Origin: Toxotes chatareus
Taxonomy: Eukaryota; Chordata; Actinopteri; Toxotidae
NCBI GenBank assembly: GCA_016801885.1
Contig: CM028884.1
Coordinates: 1,984,001-2,048,000 of the forward strand
Length of the DNA stretch: 64,000 nt
Direction of reading: 5' to 3'
Below the pieces are notes generated by a model. That model was not told the DNA's origin, searched no databases, and saw only the letters and a program-made list of their open reading frames with translations. The translations under genes and the position numbers were made by a program. Positions 52,701 through 62,149 of the stretch are shown here, in pieces; the first letter of the stretch is position 1, and each line of letters starts with the position of its first letter.

Positions 52701-55205
52701 CTTTGAAATAAATCTTAAACATCCCGCAACAAACAAAATTCTATGATACTGTTGAAAAAAATAAACAAACAACCAGGTTCCAAATAGACAGCAAATTCAT
52801 TCTTATCTGCTAAAGTTCTGTGGTCACCGTCATCTCCACCATCCAGTCTGTTGTCCACTACTGTAAACACTGAGAAACTTCCCTGATCCAAAAAATAACA
52901 AGGTGAGGAAGGAGACTGAGAGAAAATTAACCATCAACTATTCTGATGAATAATCACTTTAAGTTATTTATCATTCACTGGTTTCAGCCTCCCAGCTGTG
53001 AAGAACATATCATTGTAAGCTGAAGAGCTTTAGGTTTTGGACTGTTGTTGAGAAAAAAAATTTAACCCAGTAATTTTACAACAGAGTAAATACTTAAAAC
53101 ATCTGTTACTAATTATATCATGGCCCATTCAGAGTAAGTCAGCAGTGTGTTGCAAAGCAAATACAAAGGCAGGAAATCATACACTCATTTTAGATCTTCC
53201 ATTTCAACTGAGCTGCAGGTGTTTGCACAGTGAGGTGAAATCAGGACAGGAAACCTACACAAAAATGGACCTACACAAAAAAGAAAAGTGCAGGATTCAG
53301 TGGACACAGAACAGTGCTGAGTGCTCAACAGACAATATACTATTATATATGTGTATGTTCGACGTAGTGAAATAAAAAATTGTGATCCAGAGCAATGTGA
53401 GGACTGCCACTGCATGGAAAAATACACGACCAGTCACTCAGATGTCATCCATCCATCCATCCATCCATCTCTCTCTCTCTCTCTCTGTATGTGTGTGTGT
53501 GTCTCACATCTGTTGGAAGGAGTGGAGGAATAAAGAATCTCACTTCTCCTATGAATTGTGATTCTTACCCTCTTGAAGCCAAAAATAATTTTTGATCATC
53601 GTTCGCAAAATTGTGTTGACTGAACCAAAAAGCTGCTCAAACTCAAACACAACAGCACAGTGCAGCTCCCAGACGCACACAAAAGAGTTATCTTCTTATT
53701 CATCTTCAAAACAGACAAGAATTTCGACCCATTTTGGATCTAATAACTTATTAATCTTTGATCTTTGCGAGATGAAGGTTTGGTATTCTGCAGATATTCT
53801 GTAACTCATCTCTCAGAGGACAGAGCACCACACTCCAGCACTGATTAAGAACCAGTAAACCAACACCCCACGCAACACTTAAACTACAAAACTTCAGTTA
53901 ACTCTGGTCAGGTGAAGAAAACAACTCGTTCGTAGCATGTTTCATTTCAAAGCCCTGTGCTCAGGGCCCGCACAGTGTTTTGGATAACAATGGGTTCCTC
54001 ATGCACTAGTGTTGCAGCAGAGAGGTTGTTCTCCACCGCTGGACACAGGCAGCAGAGCACTTCACCTTCAGTTTTCCTTTTCCTTGCTTACTCCAGAACA
54101 CACACATTTAACCAATGATGCTGGTCAGTAAGTTTTACTTAAAAAGCTGCATACTCACACAGTTCCCACCTTTTCTGTTTATCCAGTCAAGAACCAGATT
54201 CAGATCAAAAGCCCATTCCAAATAGAACTGTGACGCTACCAATCAGAACTGGAACCTAATCAAACCATGAGAACATTCTCACCTCTACTACTGAGAGCAC
54301 CATGTGATCAGACATACTCCGTCTTAAAATGAGGACCTGCAGCCTGCAAGTTAAGGTGGACCAATTGTTTGTCCTGCATCTGGTGTTATGGTTGAGTCTG
54401 TTTCTTAGTTAAAAGATTAATTATTAATGTGACACGTTCAAATTAATTGTAAATGAACAAAAAGCAAAGGCAGTACAATACCACAGAAGCTTGCCTGGCA
54501 TGTGAAAGGTTTACTCCTCTGAGAAAGTGCTTTCTGAACCTCTGTCTTTGATTCTGAATTGCTCACATCTTCAGTTTTCCATATCACCTTGATGTATGTG
54601 ACAGTTTCCACAGCACACCTTTACACTAACTGTATGTTTGGAGGGTTAATGTATCCTGACATGAACAGCAGAACAACTGACGACATTTGCTGATCCATAA
54701 TACTCATGGTCCATACTCACTTGTTCCTCAAGACCTGCCAGGCCGCTTCGATGTCCGCATACAGGTTCTTCTCAGATGGCTTGCCAGTGCTGACTCCGTA
54801 GCCCGAGTAATCATACGAGAACACGTTGCAGTTGATCCTGGAGCCGAGGCCAATGTAAAAACTGCACATCTGGCCCAGGTCCACGGCGTTACCGTGGGAA
54901 AACAGCAGCGTGTACCGACTGTTCGGGGCGCAACGCACAAACATGCATCCCACCCGGTTACCACGGCTGCTTCTGGTGGTGAAAACCTCCACCGCGTCGA
55001 GCTCCCGCTGGGAGTACTGCCAGTCCGCCCGTTCGGTTAAATGTAAGCTAGTTACCCCGTTAGCATCGGTGTGGACCGAGTACGTGGGCTCCGGCGGGAG
55101 GAAAGCTAGCTTGGCCGCGATACGACTGGGACAGGGCGGACAACAGAACAGCCAGCATAGTTCGCCGAGAGAAAACCCATTCATCCTGGGGCCTTGTTCG
55201 GGCAT
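34572..55205 (-). CDS. abhd17c: abhd17c: alpha/beta hydrolase 17C, protein depalmitoylase (3 coding exons)
   Basis: CDS is the complement of 54721-55205, 41670-41849 and 34572-34791: 485+180+220 = 885 nt, 294 aa plus TGA. ABHD17 proteins are membrane-anchored serine hydrolases that remove palmitate from substrates such as N-Ras and PSD-95 (family knowledge). Seen here: an N-terminal cysteine cluster (C17, C21, C22, C25 in LCWLFCCPPC), the site where the family is itself palmitoylated for membrane targeting; LLFSHGNAVDLGQM near 100-113; the nucleophile elbow YGQSIG with Ser176; Asp241 in HGTEDEV; His270 in EGAGHND. Spacings of 65 and 94 residues from Ser to Asp and His agree with the family as I remember it. 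The MPE..GPRMNGFSLGELCW start and the ISFELPTS end identify paralogue C rather than A or B. The Ala/Pro/Gln-rich linker of mammalian ABHD17C (about 329 aa) is absent; a short TDANGVTSLHL segment replaces it. Both introns are phase 2 with GT-AG ends. No frameshift or premature stop is seen. Confidence 0.97.
37030..37225 (+). repeat. Widespread teleost interspersed repeat (ATAATGCCTC...AGGCATAAAAA type)
   Basis: GACCACCAAATTCTAATCAC, TTCATCCTTGAGTGAACAG, AAGAAATTCCCTCATGC, ATGGACGGACAGATGGACAA and TAATGCCTCTGACC...AGGCATAAAAAC follow, block by block, a repeat very common in percomorph genomes. Located in abhd17c intron 2. Confidence 0.7.
40670..40932 (+). mobile_element. LINE 3' coding fragment (reverse-transcriptase C-terminal tail)
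   Basis: The plus frame reads QVCRRTIAPLHQSQLWQFRL, then PTGRRPRGTPRTQRGDYTSH and LAWGRLENPQELQHVG. This matches the stereotyped end of a fish LINE pol (GRPRGRPRTRWRDYVSRLAW.RL type) that I recognise from many teleost repeats. It is diverged and truncated, with no upstream RT. A poly-A run at about 40.97-41.0 kb follows some 40 bp later and may be the element's tail. Confidence 0.65.
41670..41849 (-). CDS. abhd17c: abhd17c coding exon 2
   Basis: A 180-nt exon between acceptor TTGTTGCACAG|GTACGG and donor TTCCCTAG|GTGAGTC. It completes codon 162 (AAG, Lys) and runs to the first two bases of codon 222 (Ser, AG+T). It encodes [20 protein letters not shown] with catalytic Ser176, then the DLAARYECAAVILHSPLMSG and VAFPDTRKTYCFDAFP segments. 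Identity to the mammalian C paralogue is close to complete over this exon (recall, not computed). Confidence 0.97.
46989..47009. repeat. Poly-T tract
   Basis: About 21 consecutive T residues in abhd17c intron 1; could be the poly-A end of a minus-strand retroposon, but no body is recognised. Confidence 0.8.
49800..50110. promoter_or_regulatory. Candidate conserved non-coding element in abhd17c intron 1
   Basis: Repeat-free stretch with GATGATATAAATAGCTGATG, GCAGACATTATGCCG and TTTTATAAAGAGGC, typical of the texture of conserved vertebrate intronic elements. No coding signal. Confidence 0.25.
50826..50985 (+). repeat. LINE-type 3' tail (L2-like)
   Basis: Ends TTGTTGTATTCTTGTACAATGACAATAAAGGC, the common fish LINE 3' end that normally runs into ATTCTATTCT repeats; an ATTCTATTCTATTTTTAT stretch lies upstream in the same unit. 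Only the tail is present, as expected for a heavily 5'-truncated insertion in abhd17c intron 1. Confidence 0.6.
52140..52490. promoter_or_regulatory. Candidate conserved non-coding element / enhancer in abhd17c intron 1
   Basis: Simple-repeat-free, balanced composition with clustered transcription-factor core motifs: CAGGTG (twice, E-box), CCTAATGATTAAC (homeodomain), GACAATAACAATGGG (SOX-like), TTTCATTTTAATGG and ATTAATCTGAGGC. No open frame. Inference from texture and motifs only. Confidence 0.35.
53446..53502. repeat. Compound (ATCC)n(TC)n...(TG)n microsatellite
   Basis: Five CATC units, then about nine TC units, then a short TG run, all within abhd17c intron 1. Confidence 0.9.
54721..55205 (-). 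CDS. abhd17c: abhd17c coding exon 1
   Basis: Codes residues 1-161 plus two bases of codon 162. The donor is GAACAA|GTGAGTATGG, a strong 5' splice site. The start chosen is the ATG at 55205-55203; the codon immediately before it in frame is TAA, so the frame cannot extend further upstream within this exon. The Kozak context is weak (T at -3, C at +4). A second in-frame ATG at codon 8 (55184-55182) has A at -3 and aligns with the first Met of ABHD17A/B. The exon carries the palmitoylation cysteines, the SLHLTERADWQYSQRELDAVE segment and the first part of the hydrolase fold. Confidence 0.97.
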
Positions 55206-55620
55206 TTAGGCACGGGAATACCCGCGTAAATCACTTCTACTGAACCAAAAAGAACAAACCTCTCCTCCGGCTTGAGGTCTTATTCATTTGCCATTAACAG
55301 ACTGTAGCGAGCGGCGCAGGGTGACAGGTGGCTCGGTCTCTCGGCTTTGCAGCTAACACGCTAGCCGGCTCGCAGGTAGCTAACAGCAAAACTCAGACCC
55401 TGTGTAGATTAGAGGTTAACTAAACCGCAGCGTTTAAATTCATATTATTTTGCAGCACGAAACAGGGCAGCGACTGCTCTCGGTAGAATAATTCCGCCCC
55501 TATAACATATTATTTGCTATTAGTCAAGGTTGGCTGCTGATGTATTGTAAGAGAGAACAGCCATTTCTATAGACTGGAGACAAGCCGGTTTTCCGGTGCA
55601 GGCGGATATCCTGTCTGGCT
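55206..55620 (-). promoter_or_regulatory. abhd17c: abhd17c promoter / 5' UTR region
   Basis: GC- and CpG-richer sequence continues from exon 1 upstream of the ATG into an otherwise AT-rich landscape. A minus-strand GC box GGGGCGG lies at 55500-55494 and a TTCCGG (ETS-type core) near 55.59 kb. No convincing TATA box is placed, consistent with a CpG-type housekeeping promoter with dispersed starts. The transcription start is not determined. Confidence 0.55.
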
Positions 55621-57155
55621 TTTGGTTTGTTTCTTTAGTTTTGCATGTCAGCCTGTTATATTCACTGCTTATTGTACATTATTAAATATAGTTCATATCA
55701 CTTACAGCGCCTACGTCCTAACAAATCCCTGCAACCAAAGGAAATTAAAAAACAATAAGAAGACGAGGAAGAATGATAAAAAAGAAAATAAATAAATATT
55801 CATTTGTCTTTAGCAATGTCTTAAAAGTTAATTTAATTTTACGTTTATTTAAGTTTATACTCTCTCTCTCTTTCTGTGAATATATATATTTACATACATA
55901 AATAAATACAAACATGTTTTGTATCCTCTGCCATCTCACATCGAAAACATGGCTGAATTAGCCAACTCTCTCCAAAATAACAAACTTGCTTTCCTCATGT
56001 TACTGCTTATATCGTTCCATGTCTGTGATGGAATGAAATCAGCTCCTAATAGTAACTGTTTTGATGTTTTTGACCATTATATTCCTCTCCCACAATTCAA
56101 CACATCTAGTATATTTTATCATTCATTGACCATCATTAACAAAAAGAGTTGCACTCTGTTCAGCATGCAGCTCTCCTCTCATCTTCCTCAGCTCCAGCTC
56201 TGTCTGGTGTCTGCCCCCTGACTGGCCAGTGTCAGGTAAGACCCACCTTCCTGAGATTGATAAAACAGTAATCAGTGACACCTGTGATTGTGATAGTCAA
56301 CAGTTCAGAATTATCCTTTAACCAAGTGTTTTTAAATGGACAAACACAACATCATTAATCATCCTGGCAGCATTACTTTATGTTCCCTACATATATACAT
56401 ATTTGTTTATGCAAATTAGGTGCTTCACAACACCTGACACTCCTATCATATAAACACACAGCAGGCAGCATACTCACAACACAGAGCACGGGATGTCATG
56501 ACCATATATCTCAGCTACTGAGTGCAGCACACATGGAAACAGCAGAGGCTCTTCAGATAGCAGTAGAGGCGTGTGTCCTTAGATAGCTGAAGCACTTCAA
56601 ACCCACCTGAGAGGAAGAAGAAAATCGACTCCACACACATTTCAGCACTGTCACTAATAACCATATGGAGACAGGACTCTGCTGCATTTGTCATAGCCTG
56701 GAGGAGGAAAGCCATTACTAGATAGTCTAATGTGTTAAAATCTAACAGACTGCAGTGATGGAGTCTGGGCCAAGCTTCCCATACAAATGCAGCAGGAAAA
56801 AAGGTGCCAATCGCTCAACACCATATGTCTGATATTTGGAACAGACAGGTAAAAGTTATATTTTTCCCAGTGTAAGCAGAATATTTATGAGTCTGACACC
56901 CAGCATAAAATGTCTCACCATTACAAATGTTTTCTATACCAGAGGCTGAAATAAAGCCTCTGCACAGACATGTTTAGGCTTCTCAGACACTTTATTTTTG
57001 AGGAAAACAAGACAGTATGGGATCATGAACCTGCCAACATGAAACATCTCAAGTCTAATTAAATGCAACCTTTCACCTTAAATGAAGAAATGAACTGTTT
57101 TCTCACTATCTTGCACACATTGCATTCCTTTACGTGCTGCTGAAGATAAAATGAC

Positions 57156-57242
57156 TCATTAGGATGTCAGAGAAGGATCACTCCTTCTTCCCTATCAGGA
57201 TGAACACCAGGCAAAAGTCAGCCCGATTTTTCCACGCCTTCC
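57156..57242 (+). repeat. Direct repeat copy 1 (about 87 bp)
   Basis: TCATTAGGATGTCAGAGAAG, then CACTCCTTCTTCCCTATCAG and GATGAACACCAGGCAAAAGT, recur with few differences at 58982-59068. Unit identity unknown. Confidence 0.85.
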
Positions 57243-57629
57243 TTACTGCATGACAACCAGTAGATATGCAAAGGGTAACTTAACATTAAATACACTATTT
57301 ATTTTTTATGGGATTTTATATATGTGTGTGTGTGTGCATACATATTATATTCCCAGTTTCAATTTATATTGTTCATCACAACAACATTTCTTTGCCTTTT
57401 TATGGTGAAAACCGACTTAAGAAAGAGAAACAAAGAATATAGGTGACATGTCTATGTTTAATAATAAGTTATGTTATTAGTAGTATTTGTACAAGTAGTA
57501 TTGTAGATTTAATCTTTATAGCACTTTTCAAAAAAGATAATACATTTCTTTGCAAAATGCAAGGTAAACATTTAAGGAAATTAACTTAACTTAATTGTAT
57601 GGATTAATGAAATGACTAACATGAAGTGG

Positions 57630-57800
57630 ATAACTGAGAAAAAAATCAAAGTCAAAACAGTACAATTGTTTATACAAAATCACTTCAAACACACATATGT
57701 AAAACTGCTCTTGCACTGACACAGGTAGGTCATTGTAAAGTCTATGTGCCCTGACAGCAAGGGCACTGTCACCATGAATAAATCTAAACAAAAACAACAG
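57630..57800 (-). mobile_element. Possible LINE 3' coding remnant
   Basis: The minus frame reads FIHGDSALAVRAHRLYNDLP, resembling the GDRAFSVAAPRLWNSLP block near the end of L2/Maui-type LINE pol proteins, followed by a hydrophobic FEVILYKQLY stretch where those proteins have FK..LKTHLF. It is short, diverged and called from one motif. Confidence 0.45.
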
Positions 57801-58981
57801 CACAAGAAAACAAAAACAAAAAACTGCTGTCTTTTCTTTTTTCCCCTTCTACATTACATGACAACCTTTCATCCACCGGTGCTCATGCTCAGGTACGCAG
57901 TGGTTTAAATTAGTGGTCTGAATTCTGAATTGGATCCTGTAACATTAGACAATTCCTTCAAATTGTCAGTTCCATTTCTGCTCTCTGTGTTCTCATTAAG
58001 GTTCGGTTATGTTTTCACAGTATTGCAACAACCATGTAACTATTTAATTTATGTATTTATTGTGTCAACTATAATGGTGCACTACATACCACTGTGATTT
58101 GATTTGAATTGTAACGTTTTATTGAGATGAAGGAGAGCTTGTAAACTTGACTACAAGTTGTATGGAGTACTGCTGTAGGAGCAGTGGTCCCATTGTGTGG
58201 TGGCTGACAGGAGCATACTGGAGGGTTTCTGGCTTAAATGTAATGAAGCTGTGACGTTGTTATGTGATCACTCACTCTTGTGTAATAAAGTCCCAGATGA
58301 TGTATCATCACAATTCATCTATACTGTGTATATTGATGAAGAAGCCCAGCACTGATTGCTGTAATTGTGAATGAGATGCTGCTTCCATCTGTTCATACAG
58401 ACAAACATTACCCAGGACATGCAAATAATTTTGACCCCTTACAACAGGGTCCTGTAAGGACACTGACCAACAGATGGCAGAGTGCCACCAACAGTGACAG
58501 TTAACATTCATAGGCTACTATTGTCAGTACTAACAAAATGAACTGGCTTACCGATGTATTAAAGTTACCTCAGCTGAGTTTCACTCCCCACTCCACAACT
58601 TGGTGCCACAGGATCAACTTTGAGAGATAAAAGGAAACGCTGGAAATGAATGAGAAAGAGAACCAATTAACACATTGAAGGTTAAGCTCCAGACAGTGAG
58701 TCAGCCATAACACTTTCTCAACCTTTTAGGTGCTGGATGTCTGGATGGTAAGGCTGTAAGAATAAGCACCATCTCATCAAGTGTTGGCATGGGTTCTGTA
58801 AAGAATGAAAAAAGATGAGAGGCTTGTTATTGGTAGATGCCAGCAAAGGACCATCAGCTCTACCCACGTACACTTCAAAATGTTACAGTGCCTAAATCAG
58901 GTAGTTCACCGGGGTATGGATGTAAGAGAGGGAGTCCACACAAGTTAACTCTGGTTCAGCCTTGTTTTGCTCAACAATGAT

Positions 58982-59068
58982 TCATTAGGATGTCAGAAAA
59001 GAATCACTCCTTCTTCCCTATCAGGATGAACACCAGGCAAAAGTCAACCCTGATTTTCCACACCTTCC
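58982..59068 (+). repeat. Direct repeat copy 2 (about 87 bp)
   Basis: Near-identical to 57156-57242 and in the same orientation, about 1.8 kb away. The blocks diverge abruptly after CACCTTCC. Either a dispersed family or a local duplication. Confidence 0.85.
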
Positions 59069-59297
59069 AAGCCAGTCAGTGTGGAGTGTGCTTAGGTGAG
59101 TGAGGCATGGGCCTGTGTTCAAGTGATGAAGGTGGAAGCCATGTAGAAAAACTAAGGGAAGAGAGTGGCCAGCTCTGCTCCTTATATACTTGAGGGCCAA
59201 TCTGCCACAGATGACAACCAGCTGACAGAGGGCCCCTCCAAGCTCCACCCAAAGGTGTCCTAAATTGTGGTCAGGTGCATCCTGTTTGCTTTAGTTT

Positions 59298-59362
59298 TCC
59301 TTGAGATGTGTCTGGAACTTGATTAAAGTCCACCTGTGGCACAGTTTAGAAAGGAACGCGTG
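59298..59362 (+). mobile_element. Tc1-like 5'-end fragment
   Basis: CCTTGAGATGTGTCTGGAAC, GATTAAAGTCCACCTGTGGC and TTTAGAAAGGAACGC follow the 5' untranslated part of fish Tc1 elements (CCTTGAGATGTTTCTACAAC, TTGATTGGAGTCCACCTGTG, ATTTGGAAAGGCAC type). The 872-bp element at 14.5 kb carries the same part in the opposite orientation. No transposase follows. Confidence 0.55.
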
Positions 59363-60680
59363 ACTAAGTGACCACAGTATAACATACTCCCTACTGTCAG
59401 CTACACTATGAGAAGGTTACTGGTCACTAAACAAACTTCCTGGTTTGAACACTTACATAAAAATAATCTTAACCTTTCTATGACACGGGAACGGGGCCAG
59501 CTGTTCAAACTTAAGGGTGTCTGGTTCAAACAGAAACGGTGATCTATTGAAGAAGATATGATACAGAGCCTAAACACTGATACATCATGTTTCTAGTTTA
59601 TGAAAACACTTCCAAAGAATGTAGTGCAAACTCCAGCTGAAGCATCATTTTCCATTATGAAATCATGTACAAAGATCCATGGAATTAATACAGCTTCAAT
59701 AAATCAAGCACTATGGCAGAACTTGAACATAACAGTAAATAAAAAGGCATAAAACAGAATAAAGAGAAAGACAGTGGAATCAAACTCATATTTTCTAATA
59801 ACTGCTTTAAAACCTTTAAGAAATTAATCAATGAACACAAACTTCTGAGAAGTAAATACTTAAATCATATCACTTTAAAGCATTCAGTTGAAAATAATAT
59901 TCCCACAGACAAACTGAGCATAGACTGCTTTTTAACCCCAGCCTGTTCCAGAAAAATATAGTTAAAGTTTTTTATACAATATTAAACTAAAGCACCATCG
60001 ACCCATTGTGATATGAAATGGATAAGGGATCTTCTCAAATAAGAGGATGATGTTTCCTGGAACGACACGTGCAAAAACACAAGGGAACCCTTTATCTGTA
60101 ACAAACTGAGGAAATAAGAAGAAAATGTTGCGCTTTAAAAGAAAAAAAGAAAGATGTTTTAACAAGAAAAGTTTTGGATTTTTTTTCTTTTTTCTGAAAA
60201 CAGAATAATTTTGTATCTAGAAAGAAGAAGAGAAAATGGACAATAGCTTCCAGTGTGGAAGCTGGCTGCATTTGAAATGGTGAAACAGTGTGGAAATAGT
60301 TCAGGGAGTGTAAGGAGCATCAATCTCCTGATGAACCCTCCTGATGGGGTCATGTCAGGGGCTTAGCTGTGACTCCTGAGAGTGAATTATGAAATCAATC
60401 CATTGACAGATCTCAGGCCTGCTCATACATCTGTGGGTGTTTTGCTTGCATACTGATGCTCAGTCAGTGCCTGATGGGAAACTGTATCTGAAGAGAATGT
60501 TTTTCAGAGATTAGATCCAGCTGAGGATGTTCAACTTTTTTGTGCAACTAATCCCTTACAGCAAATACTTTTGTAGGAAATGTAATAGCTGGCTGGAGTT
60601 TGTTCAGAGACAACACTTTTTTTTTTTTTTTTCAGAAAGAATGAACCATAAATGTGTTAACTACAGTGAAGTGGCTAGGA

Positions 60681-60994
60681 GGTGGTGGTGGTAGATGGTG
60701 GGTGTACGAAGAACAAACCAGAGACTGGATTTCACATGCAGAATCTCATCTGGTGTTTAGGTTTAGGCAACAAAATCACTTTGGTTAACATTCGGGAAAG
60801 TACTGGTTAAATGTAAATTATCAAGTGTCTGATCAGGGAAAGGATATTAACTTTTTTCCTAACTTTCTCTAACTTAACCAACTGCTAACCGAGAGTTTAA
60901 ACACGACCATAAAAAGCTGGATAATGCTGTAGCCACTATAGATATTGTACTGCAAGATCAGATATTTAAACAAATACACAGTCTGTGAACATTT
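60681..60994 (+). repeat. Interspersed repeat, copy B of the 9.4 kb family
   Basis: Carries GGTGGTGGTGGTAGATGG, GGTTTAGGCAACAAAATCAC, GGTTAAATGTAAATTATC, TTGTACTGCAAGATCAGATA and GTCTGTGAACATTT in the same order as copy A, with indels between blocks. It defines the family's approximate 330-bp length. Confidence 0.7.
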
Positions 60995-61239
60995 TACTGA
61001 TGTGTTCAGTACAGATGCCTTTTTAAAGGGCGACATTACCCGTTGATTCCTATGGTTCTAGTTTGGGAGTACATGCACACTCAGTTGGCAGTTTATTAGG
61101 CACGCCTAACTAAAACTAATGCAGTCTAACCCAGCAGTCCTGTAATAAATCCTCATTCATGAAGCTTATAATGTTCAGTTTTTGTTGAAACTGTATATGT
61201 GTATGTTTTGAGAAGTGACTCTTCACTGGTGAAGTGAGT

Positions 61240-61512
61240 TTAAGTTTTAGTTTAAGTTTTATTATTTTATTGATTGGGAAATTAATTATTCTCTGCATTT
61301 TACCCAAACCAAAGTGAACGAAACACACACACACAAGCATGCGCATGCGCTAGAGACGCTGGGGCAGAGGAGCTGGGGGGGGGGATCGGTGCCTTGCTCA
61401 GGAGCACCACAGTCACGGTCGCGGGGAGGGGTAGGTCTCCTTCTCCACCACCCATATACATTGCACTGGGTCTAGGGATCGAACCAGTGACCATACGATC
61501 TCAGGCCATTCT
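61240..61512 (-). repeat. Teleost interspersed repeat with GGTGCCTTGCTCA core and B-box-like end
   Basis: TTCTCTGCATTTTACCC, an ACACAC stretch, GGGGATCGGTGCCTTGCTCA, GGAGCACCACAG and GGGATCGAACCAGTGACC follow a repeat abundant in fish. On the minus strand the last block reads GGTTCGATCCC, matching a Pol III B box, so it may be SINE-related, but its T-arm does not fold. It ends about 10 bp before the tRNA-Gly gene. Confidence 0.6.
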
Positions 61513-61523
61513 AAAGCACAGTT

Positions 61524-61594
61524 GCATTGGTGGTTCAGTGGTAGAATTCTCGCCTGCCACGCGGGAGGCCCGGGTTCGATTCCCGGCCAATGCA
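61524..61594 (+). tRNA. tRNA-Gly (anticodon GCC)
   Basis: A 71-nt cloverleaf. The acceptor stem GCATTGG pairs perfectly with CCAATGC, with discriminator A. The A-box region TGGTTCAGTGG and B-box GGTTCGATTCC are intact. The anticodon arm CTCGC-CTGCCAC-GCGGG carries GCC at 61556-61558. The T arm is CCGGG-TTCGATT-CCCGG. It matches the vertebrate tRNA-Gly-GCC sequence as I remember it, including the acceptor variant with TTGG/CCAA. There is no intron, as is normal for this isoacceptor. It lies about 10 bp after a degraded interspersed repeat, but all structural elements are intact and a terminator follows, so it is likely functional. Confidence 0.94.
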
Positions 61595-61602
61595 CATGAA
61601 CC

Positions 61603-61607
61603 TTTTT
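61603..61607 (+). terminator. Pol III terminator of the tRNA-Gly gene
   Basis: A run of five T residues begins 9 nt after the discriminator base, the expected RNA polymerase III termination signal. Confidence 0.8.
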
Positions 61608-61627
61608 CTTTTCCTTCGCCTTCCTCC

Positions 61628-61656
61628 GTCATCCTTGCGCCCTCCGCAAGGATGAC
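61628..61656. other. Perfect 12-bp hairpin with 5-nt loop
   Basis: GTCATCCTTGCG, loop CCCTC, CGCAAGGATGAC: a perfect inverted repeat 34 bp after the tRNA gene and past its T-run. No run of T follows directly. Function is unknown; see findings. Confidence 0.85.
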
Positions 61657-61787
61657 GCGCAAATTCGTGACACGTTTTCACCCCCCCCCACACACACACA
61701 CACAGAGAGAGCCACTGGAGAGCAGAGGAGGATAAGTAAAGTCAAATAAGTCAGTTTCATTTATATAGTACCAAATCATTACCCGAA

Positions 61788-61890
61788 TCAGAGTCAGAAA
61801 ACTTTATTGCCAGGTATGTTACACATACAAGGAATTTGACGTTGTGTTGTTGGTGCAAAAAAACAGACGAATTGGACTGACAAGTCCCAT
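61788..61890 (-). repeat. Teleost repeat tail (ACTTTATTGCCAGGTATGTT type)
   Basis: AAACTTTATTGCCAGGTATG, TTACACATACAAGGAATTTG and TTGGTGCAAA form the familiar reverse-oriented 3' tail of a fish retroposon. Only the tail is recognised. Confidence 0.6.
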
Positions 61891-62149
61891 AACACACAAA
61901 GTTGAACAAGAAAAAAAGTTTTAATTCTAAAATAAGAGAAAGAAGAAAGAAGTACAGAAGTTATCTCAGGGCAGAGCAGGTCTAGACCATAATCTTTTAA
62001 CAGGCAGAACCTGATGTAGATGAGTGATGGGGTGTGTAGAATTAAAATAATAATAACAGGACTAACAATAATAATAATATGACTAATGATAAGACTACTA
62101 ATAATAACTGCAGCAGAGGGGTGTTGAGCAGGATCGTGGGGGCAGTAGG

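Larger units (their letters stand above)
41850..54720 (-). other. abhd17c: abhd17c intron 1 (about 12.9 kb)
   Basis: GTGAGT...CAG intron, phase 2. No coding exon of another gene is recognised inside it on either strand. It holds a LINE-type 3' tail at about 50.83-50.98 kb, simple repeats (ATCC/TC/TG near 53.45 kb, poly-T near 47.0 kb) and two balanced-composition stretches (49.8-50.1 kb and 52.14-52.49 kb) that look like conserved non-coding elements. A 12.9 kb first intron would leave ample room for enhancers. Confidence 0.93.
55621..61239. other. Non-coding stretch upstream of abhd17c
   Basis: No supportable gene. Holds the direct-repeat pair, LINE and Tc1 fragments and repeat copy B listed separately, plus short TG and T runs. 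Confidence 0.65.

Noticed and set aside
54687..55209. Plus-strand open frames (117 and 99 codons) across abhd17c exon 1.
   Set aside because: They are antisense shadows of a GC-rich, strongly conserved coding exon.
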